Counted from the first letter of the stretch, positions 19,058-28,825 are shown. The stretch: 64,000 bases of DNA from Actinopolyspora halophila DSM 43834 (GCF_000371785.1 NZ_AQUI01000002.1:1105122-1169121), one strand, 5' to 3'. Program-made: numbers and translations. The notes: generated by a model not told the origin, from the letters alone.

Positions 19058-19126
19058 GCGAGCGTGCCCGGGGTGTGCGGGTGAGTGGTTCGCCAAGGGG
19101 CAGGCCCGCCCGGAGTGGCCCGGAAC

Positions 19127-19735
19127 TCAACCCGACGAGCGCAACCGCTCGTAGTGCTCGAGGCAGTCCTGGTACGCGGGAAGCGTGCCCGCCGCGGCGG
19201 CTTCGGCGAGGGTTGGCGCGTTCTGGTCCTTCTCGGACAGAACCGGTTCCGCGCCCAGCTCACCCCACGGCAGGGCGAGTTCGGGGTCCAGCGGGGTGAC
19301 GGCGTGCTCGGCCGGCGGGTTGTAGGGAGTCGAGCACAGGTAGATCATCACGGTGTTGTCCTCCAAGGCGGCGAAGGCGTGGCCGAGTCCTTCCGCCAGG
19401 TAGACGGCGTTGTACCGCTCGGCGTCCAGTCGGATCGCCTCCCGGTGCCCGAACGTGGGGGACCCGGTGCGGACGTCCACGACCACGTCCAGCAGGCTCC
19501 CGCGGGCGCAGTAGACGTACTTGGCCTGCCCCGGTGGGACATCGGCGAAGTGGATCCCGCGGATGACTCCCCGGTTGGAAACGCTGTTGTTGATCTGGGC
19601 CAAGGGCATGTGGTGCCCGGCCGTTCCCGCGAAGGGAGCCTGCTGGAACGGCGCGGCGAACAGCCCGCGGTGATCGGGGAAAACTGGGGGAGTGAACTCG
19701 ATGGCGCCGCTGATCTCCGTGTGACGTGCTTGCAC
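19127..19735 (-). CDS. dTDP-4-dehydrorhamnose 3,5-epimerase-family protein (RmlC-like)
   Basis: 202 aa cupin epimerase. It has the PPVFPDHRGLF start, NNSVSNRGVIRGIHFADVPPGQAKYV with the active-site His62 and Lys72, LLDVVVDVR, and LAEGLGHAFAALEDN. The family converts dTDP-4-keto-6-deoxyglucose at C3/C5 for rhamnose or antibiotic sugars. No other dTDP-sugar gene is nearby, so the exact substrate is open. GTG start at 19735; longer in-frame starts lie in the promoter region. Confidence 0.88.
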   Translation of the reverse strand: MQARHTEISGAIEFTPPVFPDHRGLFAAPFQQAPFAGTAGHHMPLAQINNSVSNRGVIRGIHFADVPPGQAKYVYCARGSLLDVVVDVRTGSPTFGHREAIRLDAERYNAVYLAEGLGHAFAALEDNTVMIYLCSTPYNPPAEHAVTPLDPELALPWGELGAEPVLSEKDQNAPTLAEAAAAGTLPAYQDCLEHYERLRSSG

Positions 19736-20111
19736 GACGGCAAGCCTAGACGGCGCTGTCGGAAACGCGAGCGAGGACCGCGGGGTGAGGCGCACCCGGT
19801 CGACAGCGGGATCGTCGGCGGGCGCGGTCCGTGTTCGTCCGAACTCGGTCGGTACGGGCCAGAAACGGAAATTATGTTGACAATTTGTTGAATTCGCTGC
19901 TGGGGTGTGACCCCAGTCGCAGACAGGCGCGGTGCGGGCTGGCACACTCGTCGAACCGCAGCGTCCGCCGAGCCGCTGCCCGGACCGGGTAGTCAGTCTC
20001 GGTCGCCCCCAGGCGCCACCCGCGGGCACCAGCCCGTCGAGTGCCGCGTCGCCCATCTGCCGGCGGGAGGTTCTCTCCGGCCGGCCAGGTCAAGGCAACA
20101 GGAGGGACGCC
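19736..20111. other. Divergent intergenic region, rmlC-like / malic enzyme
   Basis: 376 bases without a convincing gene. The centre (about 19860-19900) is AT-rich against the background and carries TTGACA (19877-19882, plus strand) and CATAAT on the minus strand, so promoters for both flanking genes may lie here. No hairpin or RNA element recognised. Confidence 0.4.
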
Positions 20112-21335
20112 GTGACCACCGTTAGTGATCAAGAGAACACGCCCGATTCGGCGGGCTTGCCCGCATCGGCGAGCACGGAACCGACCGCCGAGGAAATCTT
20201 CCGCGCCCACGAGGGCGGCAAGTTGTCCATCACGCCCTCCGCGGCGTTGACGACCCCCCGCGACCTCTCGATCGCCTACACGCCCGGTGTGGCCAAGGTC
20301 AGCCGAGCGATCTCCGCGGACGAGGCGCTGGCCGCGCGCTACACCTGGACGGACCAGTTGGTCGCGGTGGTCAGTGACGGCACCGCGGTGCTGGGGCTCG
20401 GGGACATAGGTCCGCGCGCCTCCCTGCCCGTCATGGAGGGCAAGGCCGCGCTGTTCAAGTCCTTCGCCGACCTGAACTCCTTCCCCCTGGTGCTGGACAC
20501 CACCGACAACGACGAGATCGTCGACACCCTGGTGCGGCTGCGCCCGTCGTTCGGAGCCGTCAACCTGGAGGACGTGGCCGCGCCGCGCTGCTTCGATCTC
20601 GAACGCAGGCTGATCGAGGCGCTGGACTGCCCGGTCATGCACGACGACCAGCACGGGACCGCCGTGGTCGCCCTGGCCGCGCTGCGCAACGCCTGTCGGC
20701 TCTCCAACCGGGAGCTCGGATCGCTGCGGGTCGTGATCTCCGGGGCGGGAGCCGCCGGAGTCGCCTGCGCCGAGATCCTCGACGCGGCCGGTGTCGGCGA
20801 GGTCGTCGTCGCCGACTCGCGCGGTGTGATCCACGAGGGCAGGGACAACCTCACGCCGATCAAGAGCGAGCTGGCGCGGCGCACGAATCCGCGTGGAGTC
20901 GCGGGCGGGCTGGACGAAGCGCTGCGGGGAGCCGATGTTCTGATCGGAGTCTCCGCGGGGACCATTCCCGAGCAGCAGTTGGCCGGCATGGCGGAGAACG
21001 CCATCGTGTTCGCGCTGTCCAATCCGGACCCGGAGATCCACCCGGACACGGCGGCCGCACACGCTTCCGTCGTCGCCACCGGGCGCAGCGACTTCCCCAA
21101 CCAGATCAACAACGTGCTGGCCTTCCCCGGGATCTTCCGGGGGGCGCTGCAGGCGGGGGCGCGAATGATCAGTGACCGGATGAAGGTCGCTGCCGCCGAG
21201 GCCATAGCCGAGGTCGCGGCGGAGGGGCTGGCGGCCGATTACATCGTGCCGAGTCCGCTCGACCCCCGGGTGGCCCCCGAGGTCACCCGCGCCGTCGCCG
21301 AGGCTGCGCGGTTGGACGGAGTCGCCACGGCCTGA
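20112..21335 (+). CDS. NAD(P)-dependent malic enzyme
   Basis: 407 aa, the short bacterial form without the phosphotransacetylase domain. It oxidatively decarboxylates malate to pyruvate. Seen: KLSITPSAALTTPRDLSIAYTPGVA at the N-terminus, the metal/substrate motif VMHDDQHGTA, dinucleotide motif SGAGAAGVACAEIL, FALSNPDPEI and FPNQINNVLAFPGIFRGAL. GTG start at 20112 preceded by AGGAGG, and a terminator follows. The first ~28 residues are a Ser/Thr-rich extension. Confidence 0.95.
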   Translation: MTTVSDQENTPDSAGLPASASTEPTAEEIFRAHEGGKLSITPSAALTTPRDLSIAYTPGVAKVSRAISADEALAARYTWTDQLVAVVSDGTAVLGLGDIGPRASLPVMEGKAALFKSFADLNSFPLVLDTTDNDEIVDTLVRLRPSFGAVNLEDVAAPRCFDLERRLIEALDCPVMHDDQHGTAVVALAALRNACRLSNRELGSLRVVISGAGAAGVACAEILDAAGVGEVVVADSRGVIHEGRDNLTPIKSELARRTNPRGVAGGLDEALRGADVLIGVSAGTIPEQQLAGMAENAIVFALSNPDPEIHPDTAAAHASVVATGRSDFPNQINNVLAFPGIFRGALQAGARMISDRMKVAAAEAIAEVAAEGLAADYIVPSPLDPRVAPEVTRAVAEAARLDGVATA

Positions 21336-21366
21336 CCGAGGTTCCCGTTCGGATCATCGTGAGCAC

Positions 21367-21410
21367 GTCCGGCCCGGTGGGAGGATTAGCCCCTTCCCGC
21401 CGGGCCGGAC
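21367..21410 (+). terminator. Malic enzyme gene terminator
   Basis: A 16-bp stem with one G-T pair (GTCCGGCCCGGTGGGA against TCCCGCCGGGCCGGAC), 12-base loop, followed by TTCGTTT. Confidence 0.85.
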
Positions 21411-21642
21411 TTCGTTTCGGAGGGCGTGTCCGCCAGGACTGTCCTACGGGGAATCTCCGAGAGTTCATCGCGTCACACCCTCGGCGGGTGTGCGTCTCAC
21501 CTTGAGAGGTGTTCAGTCTCGACGGTGACGTCGTGGCTGAATTTTTCACCTGAATGCCGGTATGGTCGTAACAACTTGGTGTGGCGTGCGCCACGTTCCG
21601 GAGTCCGACCGACCGGCCGGGTACGGCGCGAGCGCAGTGGTG

Positions 21643-24117
21643 ATGCGGAGGTTGTTCTTGACCGAACGCGGCAGGCGGACCCGGCGTGTGCCCGGAGGCC
21701 CGCTCTCCGTCGACGATCCCGAGGTGATCACCCCGGGTGTCGTGGAGTCCTCCCACGCGGTCGTCGAATCGTTGCCGAACGCTCCCGCGCTGCTCAGCAC
21801 TTCCGACGGTGTCGTGCTGCGCGCCACCGAGCAGGCGGCGCTGCTGTTGGGAATGGACTCCGGGGACGAACTGCTCGGAAGCAGGATCACGGAGCTGATG
21901 CTGGTCGAAGGGGAGTTCGCACGACCACGCGGGCACGACTCCCGCCCGTGGTTCCGCGCGCTGAGCTGGTCGCATCAGCAGAATCCGCTGTTGACCGTGA
22001 CACTGCTGGTCGACGTCTCCGATCTGATGACCCCGACGGCGAGTCTGCTGGCCTACGAGCGCCGCAAGCTGCAGAACGCTCAGCGCGCCGCGCGCATGGG
22101 GACCTGGGAGTGGGATCCGCGGACCAACAACACTCGCCTGTCCGAGATGTTCTTCGAGATCACCGGTACCCCGCCGAGCACGGAGACGACCTTCGAGCAC
22201 TACCTGGACCACATTCACCCCGAGGACCGCTCCCGGGTGGCCGCGTGCTGGAACCAGCTCGTGGAGGAGCACACCCCCATGGAGGTGGAGCACCGCTACA
22301 TCCGCCCGGACGGGGCGATGCGCATTCTGCTCTGCCACGGGGGTGTCGCCGACGACGGGGAAGGACGTCCCTTGATGGTGGGAACGGCTCAGGACGTCAC
22401 CGAACAGCGCACGGCGCTGCGCAGGATGGAAAGGTCCAGTCAGCGGTTCACCGACCTGGTCAGCCTCACTCCCGTGGGAATCGGGTTGTTCGACCAGGGG
22501 CAGCGCCTGGTCGACGCCAACGACGCCCTGTGCGAACTGCTCGGCTACGGCCTGGAGCAGCTGCGCGGGACGAACGCGCTGGGGCTGACCCATCCCGATG
22601 ACCGGGGGATCGATCTCGCCGAGACGGAAACCCGGCGGTCCCCGCGGGGACATCGCCGCTCCCCCGTGCAGCGGATGCTGGTCCGCTCGGACGGACAACC
22701 GGTCTACTGTGAACTGCACAGCACACCCTCGGTTCAGGACGACGGAACCAGGTTCTGGCTGGTCGTGTTCCAGGACGTCACCGAGCGTCGCCGCAACTCG
22801 GAAGCCCTTCGCTTCCAGGCCACGCACGACGAACTCACCGGCCTGCCGAACCGGGCCGCGGTCAAGGAGATGCTGGCCGACATGCGGGCAGGCGGTGAAG
22901 TGGAACGCAGCGCGGTGCTGTTCTGCGACATCGACAACTTCAAGCGCATCAACGATTCCCTCGGGCACGACGCCGGGGACGACCTGCTCGTGGCGCTGGC
23001 CAGGCGACTGGAGGGCGGGCTGCCGGAGGGTTGCGTGGCCGCGCGCATCTCGGGCGACGAGTTCGTGGTCATCTGCGTCGACGTGGACGTCGTCGGGGGG
23101 ACCGGTGCGTTGGCGACCCGGGTTTCCGGGCTGTTGAACACGGCCGTTCCGATACGTGACCAGCTGGTGCGGATCTCGGCCTCCGTCGGGGCCGCGGTGC
23201 CCGACGGAAACGACACCGACGGCAATGATCTGCTCAGGTTCGCCGACGCCGCGATGTTCGAGGCCAAGGGCACCGGCCCCGGGCGGGTCTCGCTGGCCGG
23301 TCCCGCGCTGATGGCCTCGGCCAACAGCCAGCTGCAGCTGGAGGGCCAGCTCAGGGAGGCGCTGCACCAGGACCAGCTGACCCTGCACTACCAGCCGGTG
23401 GTGAACTCGGAGGGGATCGTGGTCAGTGCGGAGGCGCTGCTGCGCTGGCCGCACCCGGAACGCGGGATGCTGACACCCGGGGTTTTCCTGCCCGTGGCCG
23501 ATCAGGGGGGGCTGTTGCGGGAGATCGACCGCTGGGTGCTGCGCAGGGCGCTGCGGGAGGCGGGCGAATGGCCGGAGGGCGCGGCCGGTCCGGTTTCGGT
23601 GGCCGTCAATCTGGGGGGACTGGTTCCCGGGGACCACGACTTCGTCGACTACGTGGCCGACTCCGTCGCGGAGGCGGGGATCGACTGGAGCCGGGTCGTG
23701 CTGGAGCTCGTGGAGACCGCGCTGGTGGATCTGCCCTCGCGTCCCCGGAGCGCGATGCAGGAGCTGGTCGGCCGGGGTGCGCGGTTCGCCGTCGACGATT
23801 TCGGAACGGGCTTCTCCTCGCTGGCGCGATTGAAGGATCTGCCCGCGCAGATCATCAAGGTCGACCGGAAGTTCGTTTCCGAGATCCACTCGGACAGTTG
23901 TGACTTCGCCGTGGCCAAGGCGGTCGTCGACATGGCCTCCGCCATAGGGCGCGAGTGCGTGGCCGAGGGTGTGGAGAACGCCGAGCAGTTCGAGACGCTC
24001 GCGGGGACCGGTGTGGACAGTTACCAGGGGTGGTTCTTCTCGCCCCCGGTTCCGGCGAACGAGTTCCACTCGATGCTCACCACGGGTGGTCGGGGGCTCG
24101 TCCGTGGTGGCGCGTAA
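21643..24117 (+). CDS. PAS-GGDEF-EAL cyclic-di-GMP signalling protein
   Basis: 824 aa from ATG 21643 (other in-frame starts go back to 21562). Three PAS-type regions lie at about 30-130, 155-270 and 285-400, the second with AARMGTWEWDPRTNNTRLSEM. The GGDEF domain (~420-570) has DIDNFKRINDSLGH and the signature variant SGDEF; no RxxD inhibitory site precedes it. The EAL domain (~590-815) keeps EALLRW, LELVETAL, DDFGTGFSSL, IIKVDRKFV, EGVENAEQF and QGWFF, so phosphodiesterase activity is expected. Cyclase activity is possible since SGDEF variants can be active. No membrane segment, so a cytosolic sensor is implied. Confidence 0.93.
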   Translation: MRRLFLTERGRRTRRVPGGPLSVDDPEVITPGVVESSHAVVESLPNAPALLSTSDGVVLRATEQAALLLGMDSGDELLGSRITELMLVEGEFARPRGHDSRPWFRALSWSHQQNPLLTVTLLVDVSDLMTPTASLLAYERRKLQNAQRAARMGTWEWDPRTNNTRLSEMFFEITGTPPSTETTFEHYLDHIHPEDRSRVAACWNQLVEEHTPMEVEHRYIRPDGAMRILLCHGGVADDGEGRPLMVGTAQDVTEQRTALRRMERSSQRFTDLVSLTPVGIGLFDQGQRLVDANDALCELLGYGLEQLRGTNALGLTHPDDRGIDLAETETRRSPRGHRRSPVQRMLVRSDGQPVYCELHSTPSVQDDGTRFWLVVFQDVTERRRNSEALRFQATHDELTGLPNRAAVKEMLADMRAGGEVERSAVLFCDIDNFKRINDSLGHDAGDDLLVALARRLEGGLPEGCVAARISGDEFVVICVDVDVVGGTGALATRVSGLLNTAVPIRDQLVRISASVGAAVPDGNDTDGNDLLRFADAAMFEAKGTGPGRVSLAGPALMASANSQLQLEGQLREALHQDQLTLHYQPVVNSEGIVVSAEALLRWPHPERGMLTPGVFLPVADQGGLLREIDRWVLRRALREAGEWPEGAAGPVSVAVNLGGLVPGDHDFVDYVADSVAEAGIDWSRVVLELVETALVDLPSRPRSAMQELVGRGARFAVDDFGTGFSSLARLKDLPAQIIKVDRKFVSEIHSDSCDFAVAKAVVDMASAIGRECVAEGVENAEQFETLAGTGVDSYQGWFFSPPVPANEFHSMLTTGGRGLVRGGA

Positions 24118-24510
24118 CGGGGTTCCCGGTTATAGAGCTCGTGGATTGGGCGAGCACCCGCTCGGTCGGGCCGGTCGCCGGACAAGCGGCGCGGTCGCTT
24201 TCCCCCACCTACGCACCCGGCACCGCCGGGGGTTCTCAGGTGCGGGGCTCGCGAGGACGGTCCCGACGTTGTGTAGGTCACTACCCGATGTCGGGGCACC
24301 CGCAGCGAGACCCCGGCTGAGGTTCTCCCACGGAACCACCCGAGCAGACCAACCCGCGCACTCTCACAGGCGAAATCGCGTCCCACTCCCCGAAGCCCCC
24401 GATCGGGTCAATAGTCGACTCGGGTGCTGGCTTCGGCGCTGACAGCGCCGAAACACCCCGCTACGCGGTCGGCACCGTCAAGCAAACCGAGGGCACGAAG
24501 CGCTGAAACG
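24118..24510. repeat. Intergenic region with dispersed repeat copy A and a hairpin
   Basis: No gene seen. About 24165-24355 carries copy A of a modular intergenic repeat. Its central block (CTCGCGAGGACGGTCCCGAC, then GTTGTGTAGGTCACTACCCG) recurs inverted at 57231-57370, and its first part recurs at 47763-47834. A 9-bp hairpin at 24432-24452 (TTCGGCGCT-GAC-AGCGCCGAA) may end transcription of the downstream minus-strand gene. Confidence 0.7.
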
Positions 24511-26052
24511 TCAGACGCCTTCGCTGTGCAGCAGTGCGCTCAAACGGTGGCGCGGCAGGTCGATCAGCCGCAGGCCGAGGTCGGCGGTGTCGGCGACCAG
24601 AGCGGCGACGTGCTCGGCGGCCTCCCGCTTGGTCAGCTGCGAGTCCGAGTGCGCGATCAGTGCCTCGCGCCAGGTGTTCGCGATCTTGCCGTGCGCCCGG
24701 TGCAGCAGGTATCCGGCGATTCCGCCTTCCGCGCCGTTCGTCGTGGCGACCACCACCGCGTGGGTGGCGTCCGGGCTGCTGCGGTGGAACCGCAGCGTGT
24801 ACTTCGCCCCGATCACGTGCGTGAGCGCGTGCTGCGCGTGCTCGCTGGTGATGTCGGGATGGCGGTTGTCGACCAGGAAGGCGACCTTTTCGGCGTTGCA
24901 GGCCAGCAGCATCCGCAGCAGCCAGGGGCCCGGGTCGGCCCGCAGGTCGAACACGGCCACGTCGTCGGCGGCGCGCAGCGGTCGTTGCCAGCCCACCGGG
25001 CGCAGGCCCCGCACCGTCGTTCCCGTGACGGTGCCGATTCCCTCCAGCAGTTCCGGGGTGGCCTCGCCGGCGGTGCCCTCCACGGCCTGGGGACCGTGGG
25101 TGTAGATGGTCTGCTTCTGCCGTCCGGCGGATTTCCGGGCCCGCCCGGTCGGCTGGCACACGTACAGGTCGCTGGTGCTGCCTATGGCCTGGGCACCCTC
25201 GTACTCGTTCAGGTCGGCGACGATGCTCTCGAACACGAACCCGAGCCGCAGCAGTTCCTGTTGCACCTTGTGGCCGAGTGCAGGGCTGCGGGAGCTGAAA
25301 CCGTAGGCCAGCAGCAGCCTGCTGGTGCTGGAGGACATGGCCTCGAGGGCGCGTGTTCCGAACAGCCCCACTCCTTCGGGGGTGTAGGGGGGATCGGTGA
25401 AGACCAGGTCGAATCCCGCGGCCAGCGAGGGCGGCAGCCCGAACCTCAGGTCGGCGTGCACGGTGTGCACGGCGAGTCCGTGCTCGGCCGCTGTCCCGTC
25501 GATGTGGGCGAGGATGCGCTCGTCGATGTCGACCACGGTGACGCGCAGGCCCGGGACGAGCAGGCAACCGGCCAGCGAGGTCAGGTCGTGGTCGCCGAGC
25601 AGCAGCAGCCTGGCTTCGTCCAGTTCGTAGTTGTCGCGCAGCCACGTCGCGCGGCGCAGGGCGGTGCCGGGGGTGGCCGTCACGTGGTCCAGCGCGGCGG
25701 TGGGTGCGGGGCCGGTGGAGACGAAGCCCTCGAGGAGCTGCTCGATCTCCTCGGTTCCTCCGGTGTTCTCCGCGAGCAGGACCCGCTCCTGGTACAGCGG
25801 CAGCGCCCGCTCGGCGAGGCGGTAACCCTCCGGTCCGCTCTCGACGTCCTCGCCGGCCAGTCCGATCAGTTCCTCGACGGTGCGGCGCGGTGCTCTGCAG
25901 ACGCGCACCAGTTCCTGCAGCGAGTGGGGATGCCGGGCCATGAGCGCGAAGACCTGCCGCAGCGGGCGTGCGAGCACACCTTCCCGGCGGATCCGCCCGC
26001 GGACCGCTTCGACGCCCGCCGCTTCGGAAACGGCTTCGAATTGTGTGCTCAT
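24511..26052 (-). CDS. BpsA-type branched polyamine synthase / bis-aminopropyl spermidine synthase family
   Basis: 513 aa. An N-terminal winged-helix-like segment (about 20-85) precedes the aminopropyltransferase-type Rossmann domain. The latter has LLLGDHDLTSLAGCLL (GDDD motif of archaeal BpsA as GDHD), VVDIDERIL, and DLVFTDPPYTPEGVGLFG. These are the signature motifs of N4-bis(aminopropyl)spermidine synthase, which adds aminopropyl groups from decarboxylated SAM. About 180 extra C-terminal residues (from GIGTVTGTTVRGLRPV) exceed the archaeal enzyme. The ATG at 26052 is chosen from context. The actual amine acceptor in this organism is not known. Confidence 0.8.
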   Translation of the reverse strand: MSTQFEAVSEAAGVEAVRGRIRREGVLARPLRQVFALMARHPHSLQELVRVCRAPRRTVEELIGLAGEDVESGPEGYRLAERALPLYQERVLLAENTGGTEEIEQLLEGFVSTGPAPTAALDHVTATPGTALRRATWLRDNYELDEARLLLLGDHDLTSLAGCLLVPGLRVTVVDIDERILAHIDGTAAEHGLAVHTVHADLRFGLPPSLAAGFDLVFTDPPYTPEGVGLFGTRALEAMSSSTSRLLLAYGFSSRSPALGHKVQQELLRLGFVFESIVADLNEYEGAQAIGSTSDLYVCQPTGRARKSAGRQKQTIYTHGPQAVEGTAGEATPELLEGIGTVTGTTVRGLRPVGWQRPLRAADDVAVFDLRADPGPWLLRMLLACNAEKVAFLVDNRHPDITSEHAQHALTHVIGAKYTLRFHRSSPDATHAVVVATTNGAEGGIAGYLLHRAHGKIANTWREALIAHSDSQLTKREAAEHVAALVADTADLGLRLIDLPRHRLSALLHSEGV

Positions 26053-26353
26053 CTCACGTCCCGGAGTCGAGTAGCTGCGCCCGCTCGTTCCAACGGGTGG
26101 GTCCAATTGTCCACAACAGCGGTGGGTGCACACGCGGCGCCCGTTCCGGCGCTGCCCGCGCGGGAGGAACGTTCCCGGAACCAAACCGGCGACTCGACCG
26201 GAAACCCTCTGCCGGGGGAACCGGCACCGGTTACGCAGCGACACGTGATCACACGTAAGTCTCATTACATCGCGTGAAACCTCTGATCGGGTTACGCTCG
26301 GCGAGGCTTGTGACGGTCGGCGAGTGACCGTCGGTGATCCACGAGGGGGCTCG
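26053..26353. other. Divergent intergenic region, bpsA-like / opuC operon
   Basis: 301 bases with no gene. The stretch 26255-26300 is relatively AT-rich and probably contains the importer operon promoter, but no clear -35/-10 pair can be assigned. Confidence 0.35.
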
Positions 26354-27463
26354 GTGATCGAGTTCCAAACCGTGCGCAAGCAGTACGACGACGGCACTGT
26401 CGCCGTCCAGGAACTCAGCCTGACCGTTCGGACGGGAACCGTCACCGCTCTGGTCGGGCCCTCCGGGTGTGGCAAGACCACCTTGTTGCGGATGGTCAAC
26501 CGCATGATCGAGCCCTCCTCCGGGGCGGTGCTGCTCGACGGGCACGACGTTCGCGACTCGGACCCGGCCGTGCTGCGCCGCGGGATCGGGTACGTCATCC
26601 AGCAGGCGGGGCTGTTCCCCCACCGCACGGTGCGGGACAACGTGGCGACCGTTCCGATGCTCTTCGGACGCTCCCGCAGGAGCGCGCGGCGCGACGCCGA
26701 GGAGCTGATCGAGCGGGTCGGCCTCTCCCGCGAGATGGGCAGGCGCTACCCGAGCCAGCTCTCCGGTGGTCAGCAGCAGCGGGTCGGTGTGGCCCGCGCG
26801 CTGGCCGCCGACCCTCCGGTGCTGCTCATGGACGAGCCGTTCAGCGCCGTTGACCCGGTGGTGCGCGCCGGGCTGCAGGACGAGCTGCTGCGGCTGCAGG
26901 AGGAACTGGGCAAGACCGTCCTGTTCGTCACGCACGACATCGACGAGGCCATCAAACTGGGCGACCGGGTCGCGGTGCTGCGGCAGGGCGGCCACCTGGC
27001 CCAGTACGCCCCTCCGGAGGAGCTGCTGGCCCGGCCCGCCGATGACTTCGTGACCTCCTTCGTGGGGCGCGACCGGGGGTACCGCAGACTGTCCTTCCTG
27101 GATTCCGCGAGGCTGGCCCCCTCCCCGGTCGACACGGTCCACATCGGCGACACCAGCGCCGACGTACCCAGCCGGGCCGAGTGGGTGCTCGCGCTGGACG
27201 CGCACGAGCGCCCGCGCGGCTGGCTCCATCCGAACGCTACGGTGCGCGGCCAGCTCACCGAGGACCAGCTGATCGCGGGCGGATCGCTGCACGCGGTCGG
27301 CTCCCCGCTGCGCGGCGCGCTGGACGCGGCGCTGTCCGCCCCCTCCGGGCTCGGAGTCGTCGTCGACGGGGACGGGGGCTTCGTCGGTGTGGTCACCGCC
27401 CGGCACGTGCTGGACCTGATCGAGGCCAGGCAGCACCCCGCGCTGACCGAGGGTGCGGCCTAG
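26354..27463 (+). CDS. opuCA: OpuC-type betaine/choline ABC importer, ATP-binding subunit
   Basis: 369 aa. Walker A GPSGCGKTT (35-43), Q-loop YVIQQAGLFPH, signature LSGGQQQRVGVARAL, Walker B VLLMDEPFSAVD and H-loop FVTHDIDEA are all intact. The C-terminal ~110 residues contain one recognisable CBS-like unit (PLRGALDAALSAPSGLGVVV, then GFVGVVTARHVLDLIE), the osmosensing domain of OpuA/OpuC ATPases in a reduced form. GTG start at 26354 after GAGGGGG. First gene of a four-gene operon for osmoprotectant uptake (glycine betaine, choline, carnitine or proline betaine). Confidence 0.94.
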   Translation: MIEFQTVRKQYDDGTVAVQELSLTVRTGTVTALVGPSGCGKTTLLRMVNRMIEPSSGAVLLDGHDVRDSDPAVLRRGIGYVIQQAGLFPHRTVRDNVATVPMLFGRSRRSARRDAEELIERVGLSREMGRRYPSQLSGGQQQRVGVARALAADPPVLLMDEPFSAVDPVVRAGLQDELLRLQEELGKTVLFVTHDIDEAIKLGDRVAVLRQGGHLAQYAPPEELLARPADDFVTSFVGRDRGYRRLSFLDSARLAPSPVDTVHIGDTSADVPSRAEWVLALDAHERPRGWLHPNATVRGQLTEDQLIAGGSLHAVGSPLRGALDAALSAPSGLGVVVDGDGGFVGVVTARHVLDLIEARQHPALTEGAA

Positions 27464-28137
27464 TGTTCGAGCCACTGGTCCGGTACTTCTCCAGCCCCAG
27501 CAACCGGGAGGTGCTGTTCGAGCAGTTCGCCCAGCACGTCTACATGGCGCTGGTGCCGCTGGTGGTCGGTGTCCTGCTCGCGCTGCCGCTCGGACGGCTG
27601 GCCCAGCGCGTCCGCTGGCTGCGCGCCCCGCTGCTCGGCGGCGCGGGCATCGTCTACACGCTGCCCTCGCTGGCCGTCTTCGTGCTGCTTCCGAGCTTGA
27701 TCGGCACCGACTACACCTCGCCGCTGAACGTGATCATCGCGTTGATCCTCTACACGGCCGCGCTGCTGGTGCGGCCCGTGCTCGACGCGCTGGAGGCGGT
27801 CCCGGCCCACGTGACGACCGCGGCCGAGGCACTGGGTTACCGTCCGCGGCGCAGGTTCCTGTCCGTCGAACTGCCGCTGGCCGTGCCCGCGCTGACCTCG
27901 GCGGTGCGGGTGGCCTCGGTGAGCAACATCAGCCTGATCAGCGTGGGCGCGCTCATCGGGGTCGGTGGTCTCGGCAGGTTGTTCACGGTGGGTTTCGAAC
28001 GTCCCGACATGGTCCAGACGGTCGTCGGGATCGTGGCGACGGTGCTGCTCGCCCTCGTGGTGGACCTGCTGCTGGTCGGGCTCTGGCGGCTGCTGACTCC
28101 CTGGGAACGTGCCGGTGGGGCGGTGATCGGCAAGTGA
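27463..28137 (+). CDS. opuCB: OpuC-type importer, permease subunit 1
   Basis: 224 aa, five to six membrane helices (about 22-45, 60-80, 85-107, 140-165, 185-210). The EAA-type cytoplasmic loop is TTAAEALGYRPRRRFLSVELPLAVPAL, followed by SVGALIGVGGLGRLF. Its GTG start shares a base with the stop of the ATPase gene (TAGTG). Forms the membrane channel with the next gene product. Confidence 0.93.
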   Translation: MFEPLVRYFSSPSNREVLFEQFAQHVYMALVPLVVGVLLALPLGRLAQRVRWLRAPLLGGAGIVYTLPSLAVFVLLPSLIGTDYTSPLNVIIALILYTAALLVRPVLDALEAVPAHVTTAAEALGYRPRRRFLSVELPLAVPALTSAVRVASVSNISLISVGALIGVGGLGRLFTVGFERPDMVQTVVGIVATVLLALVVDLLLVGLWRLLTPWERAGGAVIGK

Positions 28138-28823
28138 TCACCGAGATCCTGGCCTGGCTGACTGATCCGGCCAACTGGCGCGGGGAGGGCGGAATCCTCG
28201 TCCAGACGTGGCTGCACCTGCTCTACAGCCTCCTCGCCGTGGGGGCGGCCGTGCTCGTCGCGGTCCCGCTCGGGCTCTACATCGGACACACCGGGCGCGG
28301 TTCGGTGTTCGTGGTCGGTTTCAGCAACGCGATGCGCGCCCTGCCGACGCTCGGGCTGGTGATCCTGCTGGCGATGGTGTTCCGGGGGAGCGCCGCGCTG
28401 GCCGCGCTGGTGGTCCTGGCGATACCGGCGGTGCTGTCCGGCACCTACTCCGGGGTGCGCGCGGTTCCCGCGCACACCGTGGACGCGGCCAGGGGCATGG
28501 GGATGACCTCGGGCCAGCGACTGTGGAAAGTGGAGCTCCCCAACGCGCTCCCGCTGCTGATGGGCGGGGTGCGCAACGCGATGTTGCAGGTCATGGCGAC
28601 CACGGCCGTCGCGGCCTACGTCGGTCTGGGTGGGCTGGGTCAGATCCTGATCAGCGGCCAGCAGACCGGTGCCTACGAGCGGATGGCCGGGGCGGCGATC
28701 CTGATCGCGCTGCTGGCGGTGCTGACCGACCTGGCCCTGGCCGGGTTCACGCGGCTGCTCGTGCCGCGCGGTGTGCTGCTCGCCGCGGCGAAGAGCGGGA
28801 CACGGTCCCGATGGAGGAGGTAA
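28134..28823 (+). CDS. opuCD: OpuC-type importer, permease subunit 2
   Basis: 229 aa polytopic permease. The loop DAARGMGMTSGQRLWKVELPNALPLLMGG is the EAA motif that contacts the ATPase, followed by AAYVGLGGLGQILISG. Its GTG start overlaps the previous stop (GTGA). Paralogue and partner of the first permease. Confidence 0.93.
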   Translation: MITEILAWLTDPANWRGEGGILVQTWLHLLYSLLAVGAAVLVAVPLGLYIGHTGRGSVFVVGFSNAMRALPTLGLVILLAMVFRGSAALAALVVLAIPAVLSGTYSGVRAVPAHTVDAARGMGMTSGQRLWKVELPNALPLLMGGVRNAMLQVMATTAVAAYVGLGGLGQILISGQQTGAYERMAGAAILIALLAVLTDLALAGFTRLLVPRGVLLAAAKSGTRSRWRR

Positions 28824-28825
28824 CG

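Noticed and set aside
21283-24069. Open frame of 928 codons on the minus strand opposite the GGDEF-EAL gene
   Set aside because: Codon-phase shadow of the real gene; His/Gln/Arg-rich composition and no motif.
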